Source: Bradyrhizobium sp. KBS0727
GTDB taxonomy: Bacteria > Pseudomonadota > Alphaproteobacteria > Rhizobiales > Xanthobacteraceae
Length of the DNA: 64,000 nt
Assembly (NCBI RefSeq): GCF_005937885.2
Contig: NZ_CP042176.1
Span: forward strand, 558,001-622,000
Direction of reading: 5' to 3'
Shown here: positions 40,499-50,078 of the stretch, piece after piece
How the letters are laid out: the number at the start of each line of letters is the position of its first letter
Numbering within the stretch: position 1 is the first letter of the stretch
The notes under the pieces: generated by a model
Database searches by the model: none
What the model saw: the letters and a program-made list of their open reading frames with translations, nothing else
Told to the model about the DNA's origin: nothing
Translations under genes and position numbers: made by a program

Positions 40499-40899
40499 GC
40501 GCGTTTCTCGACACCAACATTCTCGTCTACGCGCAGCAGACCGGCCGCAAGGCGGAGGTCTCACAAAATCTGATCGCTGAAGGCGGCACGATCAGCGCCC
40601 AGGTTCTCAACGAGCTGGTGAATGTACTGCGCAAGAAGCTGGGCCAAAGCTTCGGTGAAATCGCCGCGGTGCTCGACGATATCGACAACGCGCTCGATCC
40701 CGCGCGTCCCCTGACCGCGCAGAATTGCCGCAGCGCGCTTGCCCTTGCCGGCGAGCACGGCCTTTCGTTCTACGACGCGCTGATCGTCGCCTCGGCCATC
40801 GAAGCCGGCTGCCACACGCTCTACAGCGAGGACATGCAGCACGGCCGCACCATCGGCGCGCTGACGATCCGGAATCCGTTTAACGAAGGGGTGCGGTGA
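40495..40899 (+). CDS. vapC: PIN-domain ribonuclease toxin (VapC)
   Basis: A 134-residue PIN-domain toxin. Acidic active-site residues: Asp6 (FLDTNILVYA), Glu in NELVNVLRKK, Asp in SFYDALIVASA, and Asp in LYSEDMQHG. VapC toxins are Mg2+-dependent endoribonucleases that usually cut tRNA or rRNA. GTG start overlapping the antitoxin stop, so the pair is translationally coupled. Intact by length and motifs. It marks the left edge of an accessory stretch that also holds a restriction remnant and an IS110 element. Confidence 0.9.
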   Translation: MSAFLDTNILVYAQQTGRKAEVSQNLIAEGGTISAQVLNELVNVLRKKLGQSFGEIAAVLDDIDNALDPARPLTAQNCRSALALAGEHGLSFYDALIVASAIEAGCHTLYSEDMQHGRTIGALTIRNPFNEGVR

Positions 40900-40960
40900 G
40901 GGCTTGCGCGTAGGCGGTGATGCAAAGTGGCGGCAGGAACATCGCCTTGGGAAGGTTTGT

Positions 40961-41389
40961 CTACTTGGGATTCTCTTCGGCCTTTGCGCCCGCACGCAGT
41001 CGCTCATAAATCTCACGCATCAAATGGGCAGATGCTACGTCACGGAATGACGCATCCTGCATGATCCGGTCGAATATCTCTTCGTTTCCTTCCATCCGAT
41101 CAATGAAAAGCCCTTCATCCTCCATTTCATAGCCAAGACCGCTTTCGCGTCGGGGCAACTTTAGAAGAAGGAACCTGGCATAGGTATAGAATTTCTCCAG
41201 GTCGGAATCTTGATAAGGAATAATTTGCGACAGGAAAGAGTACAGATTGCGGAAGCTAACGAGTTTTACCTTGAATTCTTCCTGGTTCGCTTCGTAGAGC
41301 GATTTATAACGCTCGACTGCTTGGTCGAGAATCGCATTGAGCTGCTTATGCTCACCCGGCGTGGAATCCTTTCGGTTACGCCTCGTCAT
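40961..41389 (-). pseudogene. hsdR: HsdR C-terminal fragment (type I restriction)
   Basis: A 142-residue frame matching only the C-terminal helical domain of type I restriction subunit R: KQLNAILDQAVERYKSLYEA, FRNLYSFLSQIIPYQDSDLE and LLLKLPRRESG. The nuclease and helicase domains are absent. It overlaps the end of the truncated hsdM frame at 41376-42137 by 14 bases. That places the HsdM central region against the HsdR C terminus, and everything between (end of hsdM, hsdS, most of hsdR) is missing. A single internal deletion explains this. Not expected to restrict DNA. Confidence 0.8.
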
Positions 41390-42137
41390 TATAATCTTGC
41401 CCGAACAAGGTCAGATGAGCCTGCGGATTCTGCTCACGAATGTACTCTTCCGAGACCGAGAGCATGCCACCCGTGCCGCAGGCGGGATCATAAATGGTCC
41501 GCGAAATGCCTGGCACGTGAATATCTTCATCGCCGGTATAGAGCACATGCGCCATTAGCTGAATTACTTCGCGCGGTGTGAAATGGTCTCCGGCCTCTTC
41601 ATTGGCCTGTTCGTTGAATTTTCGGATCAAATATTCGAACACGTATCCCATTTCCAGGTTTGGAACCGTGTTGGGATGCAGGTCAAGTGTTGAAAACTCC
41701 TTGATAATCTCAAACAACATATTGTTCGCGTCGAGCTTTTCGATTTCGGCTTCGAATTCGAAGCGCTCGAAAATTTTACGGACATTGGGCGAGAACCCCT
41801 TGATGTAGTTCGTGAGGTTGCGGGCAATACCTGACGACTCGCCGAGTAGTTTTCCGAAAGTATACTTGCTAGTATTGAAAAGCGGCTGCTTGCGATCTTT
41901 GCTCGCAACTTTCGCGAGAGCTTTTTCAATCGCTTCCGGCGAAAGCTTCTTTGCCTTTAGCTTGTCGACCTGTTTAAGCACCTGATCCTTGGTCGGCTCC
42001 AGTACGCAATCGAGACGCCGAAGCACGATTAGCGGAAGCATCACTTTTCGGTACTGTGGAGGGCGATAGGGGCCGCGTAGTTTATTTGCTACGGACCAGA
42101 TTTTGTCGGCGAGCCTTTGATGGCCTTCAGCGAGCAT
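41376..42137 (-). pseudogene. hsdM: HsdM N-terminal fragment (type I DNA methyltransferase)
   Basis: A 253-residue remnant of a type I modification subunit, normally about 500 residues or more. It has the N-terminal helical domain (ADKIWSVANKLRG, YRKVMLPLIVLRRLD) and the start of the methyltransferase domain with the SAM motif DPACGTGGMLSVSEEYI. It stops after LTLFGQDYNDEA, before the catalytic N-P-P-F/Y motif. The frame then runs into HsdR C-terminal sequence on another frame. Base composition is visibly more AT-rich than the surrounding core genes, consistent with horizontal acquisition. Confidence 0.85.
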
Positions 42138-42745
42138 GGGAGGAGTATCCGAGATTGGAGTGATAACAACCTAGAATAGGTTTGAGTGAGCCCCTTGACC
42201 AGCGCCTATCTTGGCGTCGTCGTGTTTTGTGTCCTTCGCTGACGCGATGTCGCTTGTGATTGGGACAGGGCGCATCGTTAGAAAGTTTTTAAAGGCGACA
42301 GTTCGCCCGCATCTACCTCGGAAAAGGAATATATGCCGCATATTTCGAGCGGCACATATGAAGATCGTCACGGGCGTGGGAGGGGCGATAGTGTACGCGA
42401 TGTTGAGCCCTCCTAAGGCCGGGTGCGTAGTGATCCTAGACAGCTGCTCTTCCGCAAATCTTGCCCGACGGGCAAATCAGTTCACGGCTTGGCGATTGAT
42501 CGTGTCAATACCGAATCAAGAAAATGATCCTCTTTGAGAGTTGGTGGAATCAACCGCACAATGCATGCATCCCATCCCGCCAGAGCAACCATGCTGAGAA
42601 GTAGCCCGGCGATCGGGCGGCCTCAAGGCTGGCGCTGACGCGCCCCCGCCTTCGGCGGCTACGGCCTTGACCCCGCCCGCTCGTCGGTCTGTTGGCTTTC
42701 CATGCGCACGGTCGGAGACCGAGCGCAGTAAGTGCGCTCGCGCAG
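42138..42745. other. 608-base accessory region left of the IS110 transposase
   Basis: Upstream of the hsdM remnant the DNA is relatively AT-rich up to about 42540. A stretch at 42360-42400 (GATCGTCACGGGCGTGGGAG) resembles 43907-43930 in the dispersed repeat right of the IS element. From about 42540 the sequence becomes GC-rich again with hairpins (CCGCCTTCGGCGG; GAGCGCAGTAAGTGCGCTC). This is probably the non-coding 3' end of the IS110 element. No gene seen. Confidence 0.45.
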
Positions 42746-43708
<963 letters not shown>

Positions 43709-43840
43709 CTACTCCCTTCCTTGCTCGGTTCGGGCTCGAAGCCCTTGCAACTATTCGGGTTGAGGAAGACCACCGGAGCTGTCCCTTGCTCTGATCTCAG
43801 GCTCTGCCGCCTTTGGGGCGTCACGGGCTCAGTTCCAGCG

Positions 43841-43867
43841 ACGGGCGGTTTTGCGAGAACCGCCCGT
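43841..43867. other. strong hairpin in IS110 5' flank
   Basis: ACGGGCGGTT (43841-43850) and AACCGCCCGT (43858-43867) are perfect 10-base arms around a 7-base loop. It lies 136 bases upstream of the transposase start, in the region where a bridge RNA would be encoded. No U-tract follows, so it is not an intrinsic terminator. Confidence 0.5.
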
Positions 43868-43894
43868 TCGCACATTCTGGCAGATTTCGCGGAC

Positions 43895-44310
43895 ACAAGG
43901 GGCGTATCGCGATCGTCACGGCGTGGGAAGGGCTGCGGTGGACGCCAAAGGTCGCAAGACGAGGTGGCCTTTAGCGTACGGTGAAATCGTGTGGGTCTGA
44001 CGCCCCGATGCAGGCGTCAAGTTCGAGGGCGGCTAACGCGGCCTGAGAGCGATGGTGTCACAAAAAGCAGGGTCACCAGGGCGATCACGTATAAGCCGTA
44101 AAGCCATTGCGCAGGGAAGGCCGGATGCCTCCGCCAAACCTGTATGCTCGGGCGCAGCATTCCTCTGCAACATTGCGCACGAGACCGCGGGTGCGGCGCG
44201 CACCCGGTCTTCCCTGCGCCCTCTGATTTTCGAGGGCAAGGTTACGAGCAAATCCTCGGGCGCGTGGCGCTGCGGGATGATTTGGCGTGTGTGGCTGTTT
44301 GATAATCAAA
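43895..44310. repeat. long dispersed intergenic repeat (Bradyrhizobium type)
   Basis: Contains GGACACAAGGGGCG, GATCGTCACGGCGTGGGAAG, AGCCGTAAAGCCATTGCGCA, GGGAAGGCCGGATGCCTCCG and TCTTCCCTGCGCCCTCTGAT. From memory these words recur in many intergenic copies in Bradyrhizobium genomes. Part of its left end is echoed at about 42360-42400 on the other side of the IS110 element. No coding capacity seen. Confidence 0.5.
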
Positions 44311-44317
44311 TCCGGCC

Positions 44318-44419
44318 GTCATTCCGGGGCGATGCGAAGCCTCGAACTACGATGTGCAATTGCACATCGGAGAATCTCGAGATTCCGGGTCTGGTGCTAA
44401 CGCACCATCCCGGAATGAC
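44318..44419. repeat. palindromic repeat, family A copy 5
   Basis: GTCATTCCGGGG ... CCCGGAATGAC, with GTGCAATTGCAC and AATCTCGAGATTCCGGG inside. Confidence 0.8.
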
Positions 44420-44468
44420 AGTGGAGTGCGACGGCACCCGCCCGTCTTCGCCAAGGGGCTTCGCCGGG

Positions 44469-44490
44469 CCTGAACGCATTCGCGTTCAGG
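44469..44490 (-). terminator. hairpin overlapping the cyclase stop codon
   Basis: CCTGAACGC and GCGTTCAGG are perfect 9-base arms around a 4-base loop, spanning the stop codon of the cyclase gene. No U-tract follows on the minus strand, so it may stabilise the transcript end rather than terminate on its own. Confidence 0.35.
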
Positions 44491-46939
44491 ACTGCTTCTT
44501 CCGCCTTGCCGCCGCCGCCGCGGCATCCACCACGTTGTCGACCTCTTCGCGCCAGCTCAGAATCTCCGCGGCCAGCACCGGGTGATTGAAACCCTTGAGG
44601 TTGAGATCGTCGATCGCTCGGCCCTCGACCCAGGGTTCGACCATGCCGTAGACGCGCCGCGACACCACGATCTGGTTGGCCTTGGCTTCGTCGCACAGCC
44701 GCGACGCCAAATTGGTGACGCTGCCGATCGCGGCGTATTCCAGCCGCTGTTCGAAGCCGATCTGGCCGAGCGTGGCATAGCCGAGCGCGATGCCGATGCC
44801 GAAGCCGAGATTGTGGCCGCGGTTGCGCCACTTCTCGGTCAGCAGGCCGATGGTGTCGCGCATCTCCACCGACATCCGCACCGCGCGCGCCGTGTGGTCC
44901 TCGAACTGGATCGGCGCGTTGAACAGGATCATCACGCCGTCGCCGGCATAGCGGTCGAGCGTGCCTTCGTAGCGGAAGATCAGTTCGCCGAGCGCGGCGT
45001 GATATTCGCGCAGCACGTTCATCGCCTCTTCGGGCTCGGTCTGCTCGGTGAAAGCCGTAAAGCCGCGCAGGTCGCAGAACACCACCGTGACTTCGCGGCG
45101 GTGGCTGTCGAGCAGGCCTTCATGGCCGTCGGAGGACGCGATCAGTTGCGCCACCTGCGGTGCGAGGAAACGCTCGAGCCGGCGGATGCGCTCGATCTCG
45201 CCGAGCTGCGTCTCGACCCGCTGTTCCAGCGACTTGTTCCAGTCTTTGAGCTGGTCGGTCTGCTGCTGCAGCTTGTCGGCCTGCCGGCGCACCGTGTCAT
45301 TCGCGGTCAGCAGTTCGCGGCTCTTGTGGTCCACCTCAGTGAACAGCCGCGCATTGCGCATCGCCAGCACCGCCTGGTGCGCAAAGGTTTTCATCAGCCC
45401 GATCAGGTTCGGCGAGAACTCGCCGGCGTTCCGCCGCAACACCACCAGCGAGCCCAAAATGCCCTGCTGGTCGACCAGCGGCACCACCAGCACCGAATGG
45501 AAGCCGGCGTCGACCGCCATGTCGCGCAGCGGATGCTCTGATGTCGCGTCGAGATTGGGTATAGAGATCGGCTCGCTGTTCGCCGCGGCGTCGCCGAGCG
45601 GGCTGCCGGCCTCGTCGATGGCGCGATGGCCGCCTTCGTCCGCACTGTCGATGCCGATCGCCTCGGTCAGGTTGAACTGGCGGTTCGCGGCGTCATAGCC
45701 GTAGATCAGCACCGCGTCGGCATGGGTAATCTCGAGCGCACGGGCGGCGACCGTCGGCAGCACCGCGTTGAGATCGAGCGAGGAGGCAACCGCGCGGCCG
45801 ACTTCCTCGAGCACCTTGAGCTCGTTGATCGACTGCGCCAGATCGCGCGTCCGCTCCGTCACCTTCCATTCGAGATCGGAATATGTCTCCGCCAGCTGCC
45901 CCGCCATGCTGTTGAACTGGTTGGCGAGCTCTTCGAGTTCGTCGGATGTCTTCACCTCGATGCGGTGGCCGAACTCGCCGGCGCCGAGACGACGTGCGCC
46001 GGCGCGCAATGCCGTGATCGGCACCAGCATGCGGCGCGCCATGATGGTGCCGGCGATGATCGCGACCACGAGGCCGAGCGCGATCAACAGCGCGATCCGC
46101 GCCAGCTGGTCGCGGATCGGCGTCAGCGCCTGCGCGGTCGGCTGTTCGTAGAACACGTGCCAGCCGAGCTTCGGCACCGGGCTCGACGTGGTCAAAACGT
46201 CATGACCGGCGCCGTCGGTGCCGGTCGAAAGCGCTGCGCCGCCGGGCTTGATTAAGGCTGCGACCTGCGGCAGCGCGGACAGGATCTTGCCGACTTCGGG
46301 CCCCTTCGACGAACTCGCCAGCACCTGGCCCATGCCGTCGACGATATAGGCAAAGGCCACCTTGCCGACCTGGGCGTCGCCGAGGAATTCGGTGAGGAAG
46401 TCGAGATCGATCTCGGCGACGGTGACGTTGGAATCGGAATGCGACAGCGCGATCGACATATACGGATGCTCGCCGCGGAAATACGGCGGCGAATAGCCGG
46501 TGCCGCGCGCGAAGGCTTCGGTGAAGGAGACGTCGCGGGAGAAATCGAGGTTGCTGCCGACATTGACGGTGCGGCGCGACAGCCGGAGCTGTTCGTGGCC
46601 GCGGGGGTCGAGCAGCGAAAGCTGGCTGACCTGGGGGACCTGCCGCAGCAGTTGCGCATAGTCGGCGCGGCGCAGCTCGATCGTGTTGGAATAGGCGCGG
46701 GTCGCCCAGGAAATCTGCCGCTCGAGGTCGGCCATCGATTGCTCGATGTGCCTGGCGGTGGCCTCCGCCTTCTCCGACATGCCGTCGTTGAGCGTGGTCT
46801 TGATGCCGCGGTAGCTGATCCAGATTTCCATCGCGCCGTTGACGGCCAGCACGAACACGACGAGGCCGACCAGGGCGATGACGTATTTGGCGAACAGGCC
46901 CTCGCGCAGGAACCAGATCTTATCCTTCACCCCGCTCAT
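44486..46939 (-). CDS. membrane class III nucleotidyl cyclase (sensor, HAMP, GAF, cyclase)
   Basis: An 817-residue receptor-type cyclase. TM1 is about 18-39, a periplasmic sensor about 40-280, TM2 about 283-305, HAMP about 305-360, GAF about 385-530, a coiled coil about 540-595, and the class III cyclase domain about 610-790. The two metal Asps are Asp623 (VVFCDLRGFTAF) and Asp667 (RYAGDGVMILF), with normal 44-residue spacing. The purine-selecting residues are unusual: Arg where adenylyl cyclases have Lys (D-R-Y-A-G-D) and Ser where they have Asp (AAIGSVTNLASRL). Product is thus cAMP by default but uncertain. It lies 2.5 kb from a CRP-type regulator. Senses an unknown periplasmic ligand. Confidence 0.9.
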   Translation of the reverse strand: MSGVKDKIWFLREGLFAKYVIALVGLVVFVLAVNGAMEIWISYRGIKTTLNDGMSEKAEATARHIEQSMADLERQISWATRAYSNTIELRRADYAQLLRQVPQVSQLSLLDPRGHEQLRLSRRTVNVGSNLDFSRDVSFTEAFARGTGYSPPYFRGEHPYMSIALSHSDSNVTVAEIDLDFLTEFLGDAQVGKVAFAYIVDGMGQVLASSSKGPEVGKILSALPQVAALIKPGGAALSTGTDGAGHDVLTTSSPVPKLGWHVFYEQPTAQALTPIRDQLARIALLIALGLVVAIIAGTIMARRMLVPITALRAGARRLGAGEFGHRIEVKTSDELEELANQFNSMAGQLAETYSDLEWKVTERTRDLAQSINELKVLEEVGRAVASSLDLNAVLPTVAARALEITHADAVLIYGYDAANRQFNLTEAIGIDSADEGGHRAIDEAGSPLGDAAANSEPISIPNLDATSEHPLRDMAVDAGFHSVLVVPLVDQQGILGSLVVLRRNAGEFSPNLIGLMKTFAHQAVLAMRNARLFTEVDHKSRELLTANDTVRRQADKLQQQTDQLKDWNKSLEQRVETQLGEIERIRRLERFLAPQVAQLIASSDGHEGLLDSHRREVTVVFCDLRGFTAFTEQTEPEEAMNVLREYHAALGELIFRYEGTLDRYAGDGVMILFNAPIQFEDHTARAVRMSVEMRDTIGLLTEKWRNRGHNLGFGIGIALGYATLGQIGFEQRLEYAAIGSVTNLASRLCDEAKANQIVVSRRVYGMVEPWVEGRAIDDLNLKGFNHPVLAAEILSWREEVDNVVDAAAAAARRKKQS

Positions 46940-47120
46940 CCGGACCCTCGTGCGCCATGCCTCGAAAGGCGCATCAGCCTCGTTGCCGCAAGTGGGCCCC
47001 GTGGGGAGGCGCGCATGGGGTCCGTTCTAGCACGAATTGGGGCCCCCGACCGGCTCTCCGCCGGCATGGTTAGCCCCGAATTCGGGGAGGGCAGAGCGTG
47101 CGCGAAGCAGAAGCAGTGGC

Positions 47121-49172
47121 TCAGCGGTTGAACAGTTGCCGCAGCACGTCGTTCATCGGCTGGCTGTCCTGCTGCGCGGTCGTGTCAGCGGGGGCCGGGG
47201 GCGCGGTGGTCTCGGCGGGGGCGGCTGGGGTGGACGCGTTCGGGCTTGGAATATTGCGGCCCTGGCTCGGACGCGTGGTGCCTTGACCTGTTCCGCCTTG
47301 GCCCAACCCGCTCAAACCTTGCTGCAGGAGATTGCCGATGGCCTCGCCGAGCTGGCCGCCGAGTGGATCGTTCGCCTTGCCGCTCTGACCGGTACCCGGC
47401 GCGCCGGCCTGGCCGCCGCCGAGCAGGCCGCCGAGCGCGGCGCCAATGCCGGCACTGTCAAGTCCGGCGCCGCCAGCGCCGAACAGGCCCTTGCCCATCT
47501 CCCTGAGCCTGGCGTACGCCGCCTCAGGATTGTCGAGCATGCCCTGCATCTCCGGATAGATCCGCGGCGCGCCCCACGGTCCCTCGATCATGACGGGAAT
47601 GCCGAGCCCGACCGGCTCGGCGGTGCGGCCCTGGCCTTCGGTGGTCATGACCAGTTTCGGCTCGACGCGGAATCCGATCTGCTTGGTGCCGAGGTCGATG
47701 GTGCCGACGCCGGTCATCTTCACCAGCGGGCCGACCAGGTTGAGGTCGGTGGTCTGCGCCTGGCCCTTGTCGATCTTGAACGAGGCGGACAGTTGCGTCA
47801 GGTCCGTCGCCTGTTCGCTGCTCTCCTGCCAGCCCGACAGCGTGCTCGCCGTCAGCGAGCGGATCATCTGCGCGAGGTTGAGCCCCTTGATGGCGCCATC
47901 CTGGAACACCGCAAACGTCGTACCGGACATGTTCGCCATGATCGCGCGCTGGCTGGTGCCGGACGAACGCACGCTGATCCTGGTCTGCAGCTTGCCGTCG
48001 AGCTTGTCGAAATCCGCAAGGCCGTTCAGCAGCGGCAGCGCGCGCACGCCGGTGAGATCGGTACGCAGCGTAAAGGTGGGGTTCGCGGTCGAGGCGTCGA
48101 TGGTCACGTCGCCATTGGCGGTTCCGCCATAGGCGCCGAGGTTGGAGACCCGTGCCTTCAACACGCCGCTCGCCAGCGTCGCCTCGATCGCGGCGGGTGC
48201 GAAATGGCCGTCGCCGATGGTGAGTTCGGCGGCGGAAATGCGCGCCTGCACGTCGACATAATTGAGGCCGGTGAGGTCGATCGTCGCATTGCTCCACGGC
48301 TGCGCCGCAGAATCGGCGCGATCAGGCGATTTCGCCAGTGCCAGCCGCTGAAAGTCCAGATCGAGCTTGACCAGCGGCTTGCTCGCCAGATCGATCGAGG
48401 CCCAGCCGTTGAATGCGTCGTCGCCGAGCACGCCGCTCAGTCCGTTGATCATCACCACCGCGCCGTTGAGCCGCACCTCGGCTTTGGCCGAAAGCTGTGC
48501 CGGCAACAGGCCGGGCGCATCGAGCTTGATCTCGGTCGGGATGTTCTGCCGTTCGAGCGGCGGGGCTGACGGAGCCGCCTTGATCTCGAATTTCAGCGGA
48601 CTGTCGCCGCTGCGCGCATTGCCGGATATCCGGATCCTGCGATCGGCATCCACGGTGACGTCGGCGTTGATGGTCTCGATCCGGTTCTCGACTCGGTCGC
48701 GCAGGTTGGAAAACACCACCGTGCCGCCGGTGATGCTGACATGCTCGATCGAAACGGCGTTGCCGGCGCCTGCGGCCCGGGGCATCGGCGCGGGAGCCGC
48801 ATCCTTGAGCCGCTCGCGCTGCAGCGGCACGTTGACGACGGGGCGTACGACCACGAGTTCGGTGATCGCGGGCTTGCCGGCCCACACGCTGGCCAGCGTC
48901 ATATCCGCCTGGATACTGCCGGCGGTGATGCGATTGTCGTTGTCGCGCTCTTTCGGGTCCTGCAGGGTGACGTCGTTCAGGGTGACGTTGAGCGACGGCC
49001 ACAGGCCGATCCCGGCGCCGCCATTGACGGTGAGCCTGTAGCCGGTCTCGCGCTCGACCCGGGCCGTGATCTGCGCGGTCAGGAACGAGGAGGGGACGCC
49101 GACCAACAGCAGCAGCGCGATGACGACGATCACGGCTGCGATAGCGGCGCCGGCGAATTTCAATGCTCTCAT
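47121..49172 (-). CDS. AsmA-family membrane-anchored protein
   Basis: A 683-residue protein with one N-terminal transmembrane helix (about 5-26, VIVVIALLLLVGVPSSF), an AsmA-type N domain (about 30-160; TARVERETGYRLTVNGGAGI, WPSLNVTLNDVTL) and a C-terminal AsmA_2 domain (about 400-600; GLNLAQMIRSLTASTLSGWQ). The tail is Gly/Gln/Pro-rich and of low complexity. AsmA-like proteins bridge the periplasm and are linked to phospholipid transport to the outer membrane. The ATG at 49172 precedes the membrane helix. Divergent from the CRP-like gene, with a CRP-like site between. Confidence 0.88.
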   Translation of the reverse strand: MRALKFAGAAIAAVIVVIALLLLVGVPSSFLTAQITARVERETGYRLTVNGGAGIGLWPSLNVTLNDVTLQDPKERDNDNRITAGSIQADMTLASVWAGKPAITELVVVRPVVNVPLQRERLKDAAPAPMPRAAGAGNAVSIEHVSITGGTVVFSNLRDRVENRIETINADVTVDADRRIRISGNARSGDSPLKFEIKAAPSAPPLERQNIPTEIKLDAPGLLPAQLSAKAEVRLNGAVVMINGLSGVLGDDAFNGWASIDLASKPLVKLDLDFQRLALAKSPDRADSAAQPWSNATIDLTGLNYVDVQARISAAELTIGDGHFAPAAIEATLASGVLKARVSNLGAYGGTANGDVTIDASTANPTFTLRTDLTGVRALPLLNGLADFDKLDGKLQTRISVRSSGTSQRAIMANMSGTTFAVFQDGAIKGLNLAQMIRSLTASTLSGWQESSEQATDLTQLSASFKIDKGQAQTTDLNLVGPLVKMTGVGTIDLGTKQIGFRVEPKLVMTTEGQGRTAEPVGLGIPVMIEGPWGAPRIYPEMQGMLDNPEAAYARLREMGKGLFGAGGAGLDSAGIGAALGGLLGGGQAGAPGTGQSGKANDPLGGQLGEAIGNLLQQGLSGLGQGGTGQGTTRPSQGRNIPSPNASTPAAPAETTAPPAPADTTAQQDSQPMNDVLRQLFNR

Positions 49173-49307
49173 TTCGACATTCCAGACCGGGTCACCGGCA
49201 TCGAGTTCGACCGCGTCACAGGCGCACGCGGCCGATCGGGCGAGTTTATCCCGGAAAGGAACAGCGCCCAAAGAAGCCAAAAATAATCCAAGGCTACTGC
49301 AAAGTTA

Positions 49308-49323
49308 TGTGACTTATGACACA
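49308..49323. promoter_or_regulatory. near-consensus CRP-type site in the asmA-like/crp-like divergent region
   Basis: TGTGA (49308-49312), N6, ACACA (49319-49323): one mismatch from TGTGA-N6-TCACA. It lies 70 bases before the CRP-like start and 135 bases from the AsmA-family start, placed for autoregulation. Confidence 0.45.
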
Positions 49324-49393
49324 CTTCCATGCGGTCAAATTTTGCTAACCGGCTAGCGGGCTGGTTGGGACTGATTTGGAAGGCAATACTACA

Positions 49394-50068
49394 ATGAGTA
49401 AACAGGCCGAATTTGCGGTCATCCTGAAAATGAATCCGATGTTCGCGGATCTGGGCGCCGATGAATTGCAGCGCATTTCCGGCCTTTGCCATACCCAGCA
49501 GCTCGCGGTCGGCGAAATGTTGTTCCAGAAGGGTGACGCCGGCGATGCCCTGTATGGGGTCCGCCGCGGCCAGATCCGGATCGAGACCGGCGCCTCCGAC
49601 GGCAGCCGCCTGACGCTGAATTTCATGGGCCCGGGCGACCTGTTCGGCGAGGTCGCGGTGCTCGACGGCCAGAGCCGCACCGCGGATGCCGCCGCCGGCG
49701 AGCCCTCGGAACTGTTCGTGCTGCGGCGCGAGGATTTCCTCGCCTTCCTGGAACGCGAGCCCAAGGTCGCGATCAAGATCATCATGCTGTTGTGCCAGCG
49801 CATCCGCTGGCAGAGCGAGCGCATGGAGGAATCGGTGCTGCAGCCGTTGCCGGTTCGCCTCGCGCGCCGGCTCTGCGCGCTGTCAGACGATTTCGGATCG
49901 GAGGTGCACATCTCGCAGGAACAACTCGGCATCTTCGTCGGCGCCGCCCGCGAGAGCGTCAATCGTCAACTGCAGCTCTGGCGCAAGGACGGCATCCTCG
50001 ACCTGCAGCGCGGCAGGATATTGCTGCAGAACATGACAAAGCTGACGGCGGTGGCGCGGAACGATTAG
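49394..50068 (+). CDS. Crp-family regulator with cNMP-binding and CRP-type DNA-recognition signatures
   Basis: A 224-residue regulator. The cyclic-nucleotide phosphate-binding cassette is recognisable (GDLFGEVAVLDGQSRTADAA: the Glu and the R-T-A are kept). The C-terminal HTH reads SQEQLGIFVGAARESVNRQL; its recognition helix keeps R-E-x3-R, the residues that read TGTGA in E. coli CRP (Arg180, Glu181, Arg185). It should therefore bind cAMP or cGMP and sites of the form TGTGA-N6-TCACA, three of which occur in this window. The ATG at 49394 is preferred over a TTG at 49376; GGAAGG lies upstream. Ends 11 bases from the RND pump gene (convergent). Confidence 0.87.
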   Translation: MSKQAEFAVILKMNPMFADLGADELQRISGLCHTQQLAVGEMLFQKGDAGDALYGVRRGQIRIETGASDGSRLTLNFMGPGDLFGEVAVLDGQSRTADAAAGEPSELFVLRREDFLAFLEREPKVAIKIIMLLCQRIRWQSERMEESVLQPLPVRLARRLCALSDDFGSEVHISQEQLGIFVGAARESVNRQLQLWRKDGILDLQRGRILLQNMTKLTAVARND

Positions 50069-50078
50069 GGCTTTATCC

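Noticed and set aside
43841..43867. Intrinsic terminator call for the strong hairpin right of the transposase
   Set aside because: No T-run on either strand after the stem; listed instead as a structural element of the IS110 flank.
44298..44310. TTTGATAATCAAA as a possible FNR/FixK box
   Set aside because: The half sites are separated by one base, not the four needed for TTGAT-N4-ATCAA, and it lies at the edge of a repeat with no gene start nearby.
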